Source: Flavobacterium rakeshii (lineage in GTDB: Bacteria; Bacteroidota; Bacteroidia; Flavobacteriales; Flavobacteriaceae). From it: a stretch of 64,000 nt of DNA. Below the pieces are notes generated by a model that saw nothing but the letters and a program-made list of their open reading frames with translations, was not told the DNA's origin and did not search any database. Each line of letters begins with the position of its first letter. Position 1 is the stretch's first letter. The stretch lies in NCBI RefSeq assembly GCF_009741375.1, contig NZ_WOWP01000061.1, positions 62,001 through 126,000 on the forward strand, written 5' to 3'. This document shows, piece after piece, positions 1-7,602 of the stretch. The position numbers and the translations under genes are program-made.

Positions 1-249
1 ATCGTAAAAACGCTCGGTTCTAATGGCTTCAATTTCAGGAACTATAAAATCAGGGTTGTGTTTTGCAACGATGGCATCCAGAGCGGTACCGTCAAGCATA
101 TTAATAACCTCAAAAGCATCGGCAACCTGCATTGCCGGAGCTCCTGCATAACTGTCTACCGCTATAACGGTTTGACCTATGCGCTGTGCTGCGATTACAA
201 ACTCTTTACCTAATTCTCCCGAACCTAATAAAAGTATTTTTTTTTGCAT
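1..249 (-). CDS. purT: Formate-dependent GAR transformylase PurT, N-terminal part (cut by window edge)
   Basis: Only the first 83 codons are present; the rest lies beyond base 1. The translation opens [17 protein letters not shown], a nucleotide-binding glycine loop of the ATP-grasp family, followed by an [15 protein letters not shown] stretch and [11 protein letters not shown], both typical of PurT (phosphoribosylglycinamide formyltransferase 2). PurT uses formate and ATP to formylate GAR in cytosolic purine synthesis. The related PurK shares the fold, but the [11 protein letters not shown] and PEIEAI pattern favours PurT. The start is the ATG at 247-249, about 65 bases downstream of the DUF559 gene, with one arm of an inverted repeat in between. 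Confidence 0.85.
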   Translation of the reverse strand, partial: MQKKILLLGSGELGKEFVIAAQRIGQTVIAVDSYAGAPAMQVADAFEVINMLDGTALDAIVAKHNPDFIVPEIEAIRTERFYD

Positions 250-270
250 ATTTTTTATGGGTTTCACCTA

Positions 271-310
271 TTCCCCTCCTGCGGAGGGGTGCCCTTAAGG
301 GCGGGGTGGA
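271..310. repeat. Left arm of inverted repeat bracketing the DUF559 gene
   Basis: This forty-base arm is the near reverse complement of 741-780. It is itself built of two palindromes, CCCCTCC-tgc-GGAGGGG and GCCCTTAAGGGC, followed by GGGGTGG. It is G+C-rich in AT-rich surroundings and would fold into a strong hairpin. It lies 5 bases after the DUF559 stop codon. Confidence 0.85.
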
Positions 311-314
311 TCAT

Positions 315-737
315 TTATTTTGTGCTATATTTTTCTAAGATATAATTTTCAAGCTCGTTCATTACATTTCCTAAATCATGTTTTACTCTTAAATCAGATA
401 TTCTATAAATATTCAAGCCTAGATTTATTAGGTAAGTCTGCCTTCTTTCATCATAAGTCTCTTTATCATTATGACTCGCTCCGTCTATCTCTATTATTAA
501 ACCTAATTGTTTAATGTAAAAATCAACTATGTAATTTCCGATAATTCGTTGTCGGTCAAAATCTATTTTATAAAATTTACCTTTATGTACCTGTAGCCAG
601 AATATAACTTCAGATAAAACACCTGCTTTTCTTAGTGCTTTTGCTCTGTTTTTAAGGTTGGGGTTATATGGTAAGTTTTCTATATAATTTCTGTATATAG
701 GAATTGTATTTATATGTGTTATTATTACTTTATCCAT
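315..737 (-). CDS. DUF559 domain protein (endonuclease-like fold)
   Basis: A 140-residue protein that fits DUF559, a family placed in the restriction-endonuclease-like (Vsr-related) superfamily. Visible marks are an N-terminal NRAKALRKAG segment, SEVIFWLQV, FDRQRIIGNYIVDFYI and LGLIIEIDGASHND; the D, E and D of the last two segments correspond to the metal-binding acidic core, and R-Q-x-I-G-x-Y-I-V-D-F is the family hallmark. No substrate can be read from sequence. It sits alone between two hairpin-forming inverted arms (271-310 and 741-780), starting 4 bases from one and stopping 5 bases from the other, so gene and repeats look like one unit inserted between purT and the aminotransferase gene. 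Confidence 0.8.
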   Translation of the reverse strand: MDKVIITHINTIPIYRNYIENLPYNPNLKNRAKALRKAGVLSEVIFWLQVHKGKFYKIDFDRQRIIGNYIVDFYIKQLGLIIEIDGASHNDKETYDERRQTYLINLGLNIYRISDLRVKHDLGNVMNELENYILEKYSTK

Positions 738-740
738 AAA

Positions 741-780
741 CCACCCCGGCTTACAGCCACCCCTCCATAGGAGGGGAATG
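741..780. repeat. Right arm of inverted repeat bracketing the DUF559 gene
   Basis: It reads CCACCCC, a short variable piece, then CACCCCTCC-ata-GGAGGGGAA. The reverse complement of 271-310 matches it over about 40 bases, with differences mainly in the loop and the central palindrome. The loop and central-palindrome differences preserve the hairpin. Confidence 0.85.
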
Positions 781-802
781 ACAAATCATATTTAGTATAA
801 TC

Positions 803-826
803 AAAAAGCCCTGCTTTGGGCAGGGC
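803..826 (-). terminator. Terminator of the aminotransferase gene
   Basis: On the minus strand a GCCCTGC / GCAGGGC stem is followed by a run of five T. It lies 12 bases past the stop codon of the aminotransferase gene. Confidence 0.75.
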
Positions 827-837
827 AGTATTTTGTA

Positions 838-2022
838 TTAAGCAAGTGCTTCCTTAATTCTTCGTATGGCTTCAATCAACTGATCTTCGCTTGTGGCATA
901 AGAAAAACGGATACAGTTAGGATTACCAAATGCATCTCCGGTTACAGTAGCTACGTTAGCGTGCTCCAGTAAGTACATAGAGAAATCGTCTGCATTTTTA
1001 ATTTCAAAACCGTTAACTGTTTTTCCGAAGTATTCAGACACGTCAGGGAAAACATAAAATGCTCCTTCAGGTACGTTAATCTTAAAGCCCGGTATTTCTT
1101 TTACAAGGTTAACCACTAAATCCCTGCGTTTGTGGAAAGCATCAACCATGTATTTAATAGCAGAAGGATCGGCTTCAACAGCTGCAATAGTAGCACGCTG
1201 TGCGATACTGTTTGCACCACTGGTTACCTGTCCCTGTATTTTTGTACATGCCTTAGCTATAAACTCTGGAGCTCCTATATAACCAATTCTCCATCCTGTC
1301 ATAGCGAATGCCTTCGCTACACCATTTACAGTGATTGTTCTTTCCAGCATACCCGGAATAGAACCTATACTGCAAAAAGTACCGGAGTAGTTTATGTGCT
1401 CATAAATTTCATCAGATACTACAAAAATATTAGGGTGTTTCTCTAATACTTTAGCAATAGCTGTAAGCTCTTCACGATTGTAAACAGAACCACTAGGGTT
1501 ACAAGGAGAGCTAAACCACATCATTTTTGTTTTTGGTGTGATAGCAGCCTCAAGCTGTTCGGCAGTCATTTTAAAATCAGTTTCAACAGATGTAGGTACT
1601 TCTACCGGTACACCTCCCGAAAGTTTTACAATCTCTACATAGCTTACCCAGTATGGAGCAGGTAGTATAACCTCGTCGCCATCGTTAAGCATTACCTGTG
1701 CAATGTTGTAAAGCGATTGCTTTGCACCTGTAGAAACCACTATTTGCGAAGGCTTATATTCAAGCCCGTTGTCTCTTTTAAATTTATTACATATCGCTTC
1801 TTTAAGCTCTGCATAACCATCTACCGGCGGGTATGCGCTGTAATTTTCGTCAATGGCTTTTTTAGCCGCTTCCTTAATAAAGTCCGGAGTATTAAAATCC
1901 GGTTCGCCAAGGCTAAGGCTTATAATGTCTTTTCCCTGTGCTTTTAGCTCTCTGGCTTTTGCTGCCATAGCAAGCGTTTGTGAGGTAGACAGATTATTAA
2001 TCCTGTCAGAAAGCTGATTCAT
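838..2022 (-). CDS. aspC: PLP-dependent aminotransferase, aspartate aminotransferase type (fold I, subgroup Ib)
   Basis: A full-length 394-residue class I/II aminotransferase. SSPCNPSG (Asn175), VSDEIYE (Asp204, which pairs with the PLP ring nitrogen) and NGVAKAFAMTGWRIGY, with Lys237 as the Schiff-base lysine, are all present. The common Ser before that lysine is Ala here. Overall it resembles bacterial AspC of subgroup Ib, which transfers the amino group between aspartate and 2-oxoglutarate; arogenate/prephenate activity also occurs in the subgroup and cannot be excluded. It lies 33 bases downstream of the desaturase gene on the same strand and may be cotranscribed with it. A strong terminator follows. 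Confidence 0.85.
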   Translation of the reverse strand: MNQLSDRINNLSTSQTLAMAAKARELKAQGKDIISLSLGEPDFNTPDFIKEAAKKAIDENYSAYPPVDGYAELKEAICNKFKRDNGLEYKPSQIVVSTGAKQSLYNIAQVMLNDGDEVILPAPYWVSYVEIVKLSGGVPVEVPTSVETDFKMTAEQLEAAITPKTKMMWFSSPCNPSGSVYNREELTAIAKVLEKHPNIFVVSDEIYEHINYSGTFCSIGSIPGMLERTITVNGVAKAFAMTGWRIGYIGAPEFIAKACTKIQGQVTSGANSIAQRATIAAVEADPSAIKYMVDAFHKRRDLVVNLVKEIPGFKINVPEGAFYVFPDVSEYFGKTVNGFEIKNADDFSMYLLEHANVATVTGDAFGNPNCIRFSYATSEDQLIEAIRRIKEALA

Positions 2023-2055
2023 CGTTCTACTGTATTTAATTGACTTGTAAAGATA

Positions 2056-3150
2056 TTAATTTAATGCCGGTTTCATTCCCAGCTCTTTTAAATGCTTGAA
2101 ATGTGCTGCAATGGCACCGCGCATGGTTTTGAACTCATGGTAAGGCAGGTTGTGCTCTTTTGCTGTTTGTTTTACAATTTTTGCGATAGCCCCATAATGG
2201 ATGTGGCTTATATTCGGAAAAATATGGTGTTCTATCTGGTGGTTTAGGCCTCCCGTAAACCAGTTTACAATTTTGTTTTTAGGCGCAAAGTTTGCTGTAG
2301 TGTACAGTTGGTGTACAGCCCATGTGTTTTCAATTTCACCGTTCTCGCCCGGTATTGGGTTATCGGTTTCCTCTACTACGTGTGCCAGCTGGAAAACAAC
2401 GCTTAGTATAAGTCCTGCTGTGTAATGCATTACAAAGAAACCTATTAGTACTTTCCACCATGTGATGCCTAAAATCATTGGGATGGCAAGCCATATAATA
2501 ACATAAATAAGCTTAGTTATTACCAGTACCGTCCATTGTTTTACCGGACTTTGGAACTTACCGTAAGAAAGCCCTTTTTTAATATACCTTCTCATTTGTT
2601 TTATATCGGTAGTAATAGCCCAGTTAAAGGTTAGTAAGCCGTATAGGAAAATAGAGTAGTAGTGTTGGAATTTGTGGAACTTTCTCCATGTTGCACTATG
2701 TGTAAAACGGATTATCCTTCCGGCATCAAGGTCTTCGTCATGACCGTGAATGTTAGTATAGGTGTGGTGTAGTACATTGTGTTGTACCTGCCAGTTGTAT
2801 ACATTACCTGCTAAAACATAAATGCTGCCGCCCATAAACTGGTTTAACCATGATTTTGATGAGTACGAACCGTGGTTGCCGTCGTGCATTACATTCATAC
2901 CTACTCCTGCCATTCCTACTCCCATAACAACAGTTAGCAGTAACTGTGCCCATACCGGCATGTTAAGGGTAAGTATTAAAAAGTAAGGAGCTAAAAACAT
3001 GGTAAACATTATAATTGCTTTTAAATGCAGTTTCCAGTTACCTGTTTTTTTTAGGTTGTTTTCTTTAAAGTATTCGTTTACACGTTTGTTTAGTGTTCTG
3101 AAAAATTTTATAGAGTCGTTTTTTGAAAAAACGGGAGTATTGATATTCAT
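2056..3150 (-). CDS. Membrane fatty-acid (acyl-CoA/acyl-lipid) desaturase
   Basis: A 364-residue front-end-type desaturase with three histidine boxes: HDGNH (about residues 89-93), HNVLHH (124-129) and HQIEHH (304-309). These bind the di-iron centre. Hydrophobic pairs around 45-80 and 205-255 fit four membrane spans. There is no N-terminal cytochrome b5 domain, unlike eukaryotic delta-5/6 enzymes. The likely role is to introduce a double bond into membrane fatty acids. I start it at the ATG at 3148-3150: the upstream in-frame ATG at 3180 lies inside a perfect -7 element (3178-3185) and could not be in the transcript. It is divergent from rsmG. Confidence 0.85.
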   Translation of the reverse strand: MNINTPVFSKNDSIKFFRTLNKRVNEYFKENNLKKTGNWKLHLKAIIMFTMFLAPYFLILTLNMPVWAQLLLTVVMGVGMAGVGMNVMHDGNHGSYSSKSWLNQFMGGSIYVLAGNVYNWQVQHNVLHHTYTNIHGHDEDLDAGRIIRFTHSATWRKFHKFQHYYSIFLYGLLTFNWAITTDIKQMRRYIKKGLSYGKFQSPVKQWTVLVITKLIYVIIWLAIPMILGITWWKVLIGFFVMHYTAGLILSVVFQLAHVVEETDNPIPGENGEIENTWAVHQLYTTANFAPKNKIVNWFTGGLNHQIEHHIFPNISHIHYGAIAKIVKQTAKEHNLPYHEFKTMRGAIAAHFKHLKELGMKPALN

Positions 3151-3177
3151 TGTCTTATAGTTGAAATCCAAGGGCTT

Positions 3178-3185
3178 CAAAGGTA
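3178..3185 (-). promoter_or_regulatory. -7 element of the desaturase promoter
   Basis: On the minus strand the sequence is TACCTTTG, an exact TAnnTTTG match. A TTTTG at 3205-3201 lies upstream with a slightly short spacer of 15. It helps fix the desaturase start at 3150. Confidence 0.6.
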
Positions 3186-3242
3186 GTTATTAATGAATTG
3201 CAAAACGAAAAAAATGATGTAAAAATTAGCGTTCAAAATGCT

Positions 3243-3250
3243 TACTTTTG
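3243..3250 (+). promoter_or_regulatory. -7 element of the rsmG promoter
   Basis: TACTTTTG is an exact TAnnTTTG match ending 16 bases before the rsmG ATG. No clear -33 TTG is visible. Confidence 0.55.
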
Positions 3251-3266
3251 TCTAAAATTAAAATTA

Positions 3267-3896
3267 ATGGAGGAGATTGTTAGATATTTTCCTAATCTTA
3301 CCGAGAGGCAGAAGGAGCAGTTTGCACAACTTGAAGAACTTTATATTGACTGGAATTCAAAAATCAATGTGATTTCCAGAAAGGATATTGAGTCGTTATA
3401 CACTAAACACGTATTGCATTCGCTTGGTATTGCAAAGGTTATGGAATTTAAACCGGGAGCAAAGGTTATGGATGTAGGTACCGGAGGAGGTTTTCCGGGG
3501 ATACCACTGGCGATACTGTTTCCTGAAACCCAGTTTTATCTTATAGATGTTATTGCCAAAAAAATAAAGGTGGTAAACGGGGTGGCAGAAGCTTTAGGGC
3601 TTACCAATGTAAAGGCAGAGCAAATGCGCGCCGAAAAGGTAAATGGAGATTTCGATTTTATTGTAAGCCGTGCTGTGACCAATATGCCTGATTTTGTGAA
3701 ATGGGTAAGGGGTAAAGTCAAAAAGGAACAAAACCACGATTTACCAAACGGTATATTGTATTTAAAAGGTGGTGATCTTACGGAAGAGCTTTCTGTTTTC
3801 CAAAGGACTACGCTTTATGATCTTTCCAATTATTTTGATGATGAATTTTTCGAAACCAAAAAGGTAGTGCACCTGGCAATGAAATATAAAGTATAA
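3267..3896 (+). CDS. rsmG: 16S rRNA (guanine527-N7)-methyltransferase RsmG (GidB)
   Basis: A 209-residue protein with the RsmG pattern: LYIDWNSKINVISRKD near residue 26, KHVLHSLG, then the SAM-binding VMDVGTGGGFPGIPLAI. RsmG methylates G527 of 16S rRNA, and its loss gives low-level streptomycin resistance in other bacteria. A longer reading frame opens with TTG at 3198, but the ATG at 3267 gives the usual family start (MEEIVRYFPNL) and sits just after a -7 element. It ends in a hairpin shared with the converging pruA gene. Confidence 0.93.
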   Translation: MEEIVRYFPNLTERQKEQFAQLEELYIDWNSKINVISRKDIESLYTKHVLHSLGIAKVMEFKPGAKVMDVGTGGGFPGIPLAILFPETQFYLIDVIAKKIKVVNGVAEALGLTNVKAEQMRAEKVNGDFDFIVSRAVTNMPDFVKWVRGKVKKEQNHDLPNGILYLKGGDLTEELSVFQRTTLYDLSNYFDDEFFETKKVVHLAMKYKV

Positions 3897-3927
3897 AAAA
3901 AGGCTTCCGTTTCGGAAGCCTTTTTTG
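3895..3927. terminator. Bidirectional terminator between rsmG and pruA
   Basis: AAAAAAAGGCTTCCG, loop TTT, CGGAAGCCTTTTTT. The A/T-flanked perfect stem serves rsmG on the plus strand and pruA on the minus strand. Confidence 0.9.
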
Positions 3928-3937
3928 GTTTTATGTC

Positions 3938-5569
3938 TTATCCTAGGAAAGGATATCTGTAATCTGTTGGCGGAACAAAAGTTTCCTTGATTGTTCTTGG
4001 AGAAACCCAACGTAACAGGTTCAGTACAGATCCTGCTTTGTCGTTTGTCCCCGATGCTCTCGCACCACCAAAAGGCTGTTGTCCTACAACGGCACCTGTT
4101 GGCTTATCGTTGATATAGAAGTTACCTGCGCAGTTTTCAAGCGCTTTTGCCGCCTGCTCAATAGCATAACGATCCTGGCTGAAAACAGCCCCCGTTAATG
4201 CGTATGGAGAAGTTTGGTCTACAAGGGTAAGTGTTTCTTCCCATTTAGCATCTTCGTATACATAGATGGTTAGTACAGGGCCAAAAAGTTCAGTATGCAT
4301 AGTTTCATACTGAGGGTTTGTAGTTAAAATAACTGTTGGCTCTATAAAGTAACCTACTGATTTGTCATATTTACCACCAGCAATGATTTCGGCATCAGAT
4401 GCGTTTTTAGCAGCATCAATATAGCTTGCAAGCTTATCAAACGATCCTTCGTGAATAACACAAGTGATAAAGTTTGAAAGATCTTCAGGAGAACCCATTT
4501 TCATTGAAGCGATATCGGCTACAAGTTTTTCTTTAACCTCCGGCCATATTGACTGAGGGATATATGCTCTTGAAGCAGCCGAACATTTTTGCCCCTGGAA
4601 TTCAAAAGCACCTCTTGAAAGCGCTGTTGCTACCTGAGCAGGGATAGATGACGGGTGAGCGATAACAAAATCCTTACCACCTGTTTCACCTACAATTCTT
4701 GGGTAGGTTTTATAAATACCTTTACCCATATTCTGACCTATTTTTGCCCAAATACCGTTAAATACAGCTGTAGATCCTGTATAGTGTATTCCTGCAAAAT
4801 CAGGGCTTTCTAAAAGTGTGTCTGTTATCATAACAGGGTCACCGTGAACCATGTTGATTACACCGTCTGGTAATCCCGCAAGTTTAAATACTTCCATGAT
4901 TACGTTAGCACTGTATACCTGAGCCGCACTAGGTTTCCATACCACTACGTTACCCATTAGGGCAGGAGAGGCTGGAAGGTTACCTGCGATAGCTGTAAAG
5001 TTAAAAGGAGTAATTGCATAAATGAAGCCTTCTAACGGGCGGTGCTCCATTCTGTTCCATATTCCGTCTGAAGATACAGGCTGTTCTGCGTATATCTGAG
5101 TCATGAATTCTACATTAAAACGTAAGAAATCAATAAACTCACAAGCAGCATCAATCTCTGCCTGGTGAACGGTTTTAGCCTGAGCTATCATGGTAGCTGC
5201 GTTTATTTTTGCACGGTATGGACCTGCAAGTAAGTCGGCAGCTTTTAGGAATATTGAAGCTCTTTGTTCCCATGCCATTGCAGCCCATTTTGTTCTGGCA
5301 GCAAGTGCAGTATCAATAGCTTTTACCACATGTTCCTTTTCGGCTTCGTGGTAAGTACCTACCGTTTTTTTGTGGTCAAAAGGAGGGTTTATTGTTTTGG
5401 TTTTACCTGTACGGATCTCTTCCGTACCAATGTATAAAGGCACATCAACAGTACTGTTGTATAGTTCTTTAAAAGTGGCCAGAACCTGCTCTCTTTCGGG
5501 AGTTCCCGGAGCATACGATTTAACGGGTTCGTTAAAAGCCTCGGGTACATTGTATATTCCTTTTGGCAT
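3938..5569 (-). CDS. pruA: L-glutamate gamma-semialdehyde dehydrogenase (P5C dehydrogenase) PruA
   Basis: A 543-residue stand-alone enzyme of the ALDH4 type. It shows the NAD-binding and catalytic marks IVGETGGKDF (general-base Glu) and GQKCSAASRAY (nucleophile Cys), plus the C-terminal QQPFGGARASGTNDKAG signature of P5C dehydrogenases. It oxidises glutamate semialdehyde to glutamate in proline breakdown, in the cytosol. No proline dehydrogenase domain is fused and putA is not adjacent. The ATG start (MPKGIYNVPEAF) is typical. A -7 element lies 42 bases upstream and the gene ends at a shared terminator. Confidence 0.93.
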   Translation of the reverse strand: MPKGIYNVPEAFNEPVKSYAPGTPEREQVLATFKELYNSTVDVPLYIGTEEIRTGKTKTINPPFDHKKTVGTYHEAEKEHVVKAIDTALAARTKWAAMAWEQRASIFLKAADLLAGPYRAKINAATMIAQAKTVHQAEIDAACEFIDFLRFNVEFMTQIYAEQPVSSDGIWNRMEHRPLEGFIYAITPFNFTAIAGNLPASPALMGNVVVWKPSAAQVYSANVIMEVFKLAGLPDGVINMVHGDPVMITDTLLESPDFAGIHYTGSTAVFNGIWAKIGQNMGKGIYKTYPRIVGETGGKDFVIAHPSSIPAQVATALSRGAFEFQGQKCSAASRAYIPQSIWPEVKEKLVADIASMKMGSPEDLSNFITCVIHEGSFDKLASYIDAAKNASDAEIIAGGKYDKSVGYFIEPTVILTTNPQYETMHTELFGPVLTIYVYEDAKWEETLTLVDQTSPYALTGAVFSQDRYAIEQAAKALENCAGNFYINDKPTGAVVGQQPFGGARASGTNDKAGSVLNLLRWVSPRTIKETFVPPTDYRYPFLG

Positions 5570-5610
5570 AATAATTTATAATTTAAGCAATTAAAAAATT
5601 TTTAGTAATG

Positions 5611-5618
5611 CAAATATA
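5611..5618 (-). promoter_or_regulatory. -7 element of the pruA promoter
   Basis: Minus-strand TATATTTG, an exact TAnnTTTG. A TTTTTTTG about 24 bases upstream is a possible, slightly distant -33. Confidence 0.55.
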
Positions 5619-5681
5619 CGGAAATATTCTACTCTTTAATTGCAAAAAAATCATCAATAAATGCTTATGCCTGAAAATATA

Positions 5682-6068
5682 CTAATTAAGTGCAAAAGGT
5701 GCGCTTAGCCTGAAAGTAGGTATTATTACCCTGAAAGTTCTTGTTGAGGTAAAGTTAATCATATTAAAGTAGCCTCTCATGGCTCCAAAAGGAGATGCCA
5801 GCAGGCAACCTGAGCTGTAAGTGTGCTTTTCGCCCGGTTTTAGTACGGGTTTTTTGCCTATTACGCCTTCGCCGTCTACTACTTCAATATCATTAAGGGA
5901 GTCGTAAATTTCCCAGTGGCGGGAATTTAGCTGTACAGAGTCTTTGCTTTGGTTCTCTATAGTTACCTCATAAGTAAAGGCAAAATGAATCTTGTAGTTC
6001 TTGAAGTAAGTACCTTCAAAACTAGTCGAAACAGATATCTTTATGCCTCTTGTAATTTGTGTAACCAT
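5682..6068 (-). CDS. apaG: ApaG-domain protein (Co2+/Mg2+ efflux-associated)
   Basis: A 128-residue single ApaG domain with a fibronectin-III-like beta sandwich. Key stretches are FAFTYEVTIENQ, LNSRHWEIYD, VVDGEGVIGKKPVLKPG and YSSGCLLASPFGAMRGYF; the GxGVxGxxPxLxPGE and G-x-M-x-G-x-Y patterns are diagnostic. Enterobacterial ApaG is linked genetically to cobalt and magnesium resistance, but the biochemical role is unsettled. It lies upstream of pruA on the same strand with its own -7 element, and just downstream of the Plug gene. Confidence 0.9.
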   Translation of the reverse strand: MVTQITRGIKISVSTSFEGTYFKNYKIHFAFTYEVTIENQSKDSVQLNSRHWEIYDSLNDIEVVDGEGVIGKKPVLKPGEKHTYSSGCLLASPFGAMRGYFNMINFTSTRTFRVIIPTFRLSAPFALN

Positions 6069-6091
6069 AATTTTTCACAGCGTTTTCTAAA

Positions 6092-6099
6092 CAAAAATA
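6092..6099 (-). promoter_or_regulatory. -7 element of the apaG promoter
   Basis: Minus-strand TATTTTTG, an exact TAnnTTTG, 23 bases upstream of the apaG ATG. Confidence 0.5.
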
Positions 6100-6170
6100 C
6101 GAATTTAATATTGTTGTAGTTTCATTCAGGATATTAAATTAACAAAAAATATTTTTTAAGTAGTTGATTT

Positions 6171-7433
6171 TTAGTTGATAATATTTTCGGAATTAGCTTG
6201 TCCAAAACCTATTACTCTATCATAACGTTCGTTATTTTCTCTGTAGTATACAATTACGTTATAATCATTTTCTGTCTGGAAGAAATTCCCGTCGGGAGAT
6301 GCTCCTCCGTTCACTTTTCCTTTTGAGTTGGCAGAGATGTACATATAGTTGTTAAACCCCTGCTTTATCATAATAGCCTTTTCATACATGCCGGTTTTTT
6401 CATTGTACTCCATTTTATATTCATCGGTCTTGGCATAGTTATTAAACATACCGCCTATGTAAATATCATCCTTCTCAAAATAGGCAGGTGCACTCAGTTT
6501 AAAGAAAACCCATGCATAATCTGCCTCCAGTGTTACATCAGTAACATTTAAATTGCTGTTGTTTGTTACAAAGTTACCGTTAATATCGGGGAAGTAAGTA
6601 TAGGGTTTACTGCCTCGGGCTTCATTAGTGTATAATGTATTGTTGTAAATTTCACCTCCTGTTACTCTCAATACATTGTTTACAGCATTACGAATGTCTT
6701 TATTGTCAAAATAAAGGTATTCGTTACCTGCCCAAAACTGGGTTTCTTTGTCATACCTGTATATAAGGTCGTTACCTATGGTGTACTGTGGTTTTATATT
6801 ATAAATAGCGTTGTCAAATCTTCCGTTTTGAAAAAGGGCAACCTTAACATTTTGGTGAGGCATCTGAAAAATAAAAGCATTGGTTTTTATGGCAAAATCC
6901 ATGTTGTGTTTTTCCTGTATTTCCTCCATTCCCCTGGCTCTTTTAACCTGTAGCGGAACGGCTACTTTTTCCTCATATACTACAAAACGGCGAGACATTA
7001 TAATCTCTCTGTCTTCATTAAGTATATTGAGTATATAGTTGCCTGTAAGTTGTATACGGGTAAATCTGTTAGGGAATGATAATACGTAATGCGAATAGAT
7101 TTGTAGTGTGTTAAACGAGTTTTGATAGTTTTGTATACGCTGGTTGTCAAACCCCGAAATGTATTCATTTACTGTTAACTGCGATTTGGTCCAGTCGTAA
7201 TTACAATGTGTAAGTGTGTAATAGTAATTAGCCTCGTTACCAAAAAGGTCGTCAAAAGCAAAAGTGAAGTTTTCGCCCAGCCTAAAAAACGGATATACAT
7301 TTTCCCCGTTTTGCATAAATGAGGCTGTTTTGATGTTGTATGGTGGTGCCATTTCTTCTAATACCTGAGCATTAGCGTATGAGAACTGTATAAGGAAAGC
7401 GAGACAAATAAGTCGTAAACGGGCTTTAAGCAT
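6171..7433 (-). CDS. Type IX secretion system Plug protein (DUF5103)
   Basis: A 420-residue exported protein. The signal peptide is about 22 residues (RLRLICLAFLIQF then SYANAQ). The body matches DUF5103 as I know it: YYYTLTHCNYDWTKSQL, SHYVLSFPN, a RRFVVYEE segment and a C-terminal beta-rich region with FFKLSAPAYFEKDDIYIGG. In Flavobacterium johnsoniae the family member Plug seals the periplasmic side of the SprA translocon in alternation with PorV. The position of this copy next to apaG, away from other T9SS core genes, fits a dispersed system. It has a textbook promoter upstream (7469-7502). Confidence 0.85.
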   Translation of the reverse strand: MLKARLRLICLAFLIQFSYANAQVLEEMAPPYNIKTASFMQNGENVYPFFRLGENFTFAFDDLFGNEANYYYTLTHCNYDWTKSQLTVNEYISGFDNQRIQNYQNSFNTLQIYSHYVLSFPNRFTRIQLTGNYILNILNEDREIIMSRRFVVYEEKVAVPLQVKRARGMEEIQEKHNMDFAIKTNAFIFQMPHQNVKVALFQNGRFDNAIYNIKPQYTIGNDLIYRYDKETQFWAGNEYLYFDNKDIRNAVNNVLRVTGGEIYNNTLYTNEARGSKPYTYFPDINGNFVTNNSNLNVTDVTLEADYAWVFFKLSAPAYFEKDDIYIGGMFNNYAKTDEYKMEYNEKTGMYEKAIMIKQGFNNYMYISANSKGKVNGGASPDGNFFQTENDYNVIVYYRENNERYDRVIGFGQANSENIIN

Positions 7434-7468
7434 GTCTTAATTACTATTTATAAGGGTAGTAAATATAG

Positions 7469-7502
7469 CAAATATATTATTTCATCGTAACGTTTATCAA
7501 AA
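7469..7502 (-). promoter_or_regulatory. Promoter of the Plug gene
   Basis: On the minus strand TTTTG (7502-7498), a 21-base spacer, then TATATTTG (7476-7469), an exact Bacteroidota -33/-7 pair. The ATG is 35 bases downstream. Confidence 0.75.
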
Positions 7503-7602
7503 CCTGTGCCCTAAATTTATATTTAAATGCCTGTTATGGAAAACAGTACAATAAAATAAGGGCTTTTAGAGTTTGTAAACTAAACCAACTAAATATTTTA
7601 AA

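Noticed and set aside
3198-3266. TTG-initiated extension of rsmG
   Set aside because: It lies before the -7 element and adds residues that match nothing in the family; the ATG at 3267 is preferred.
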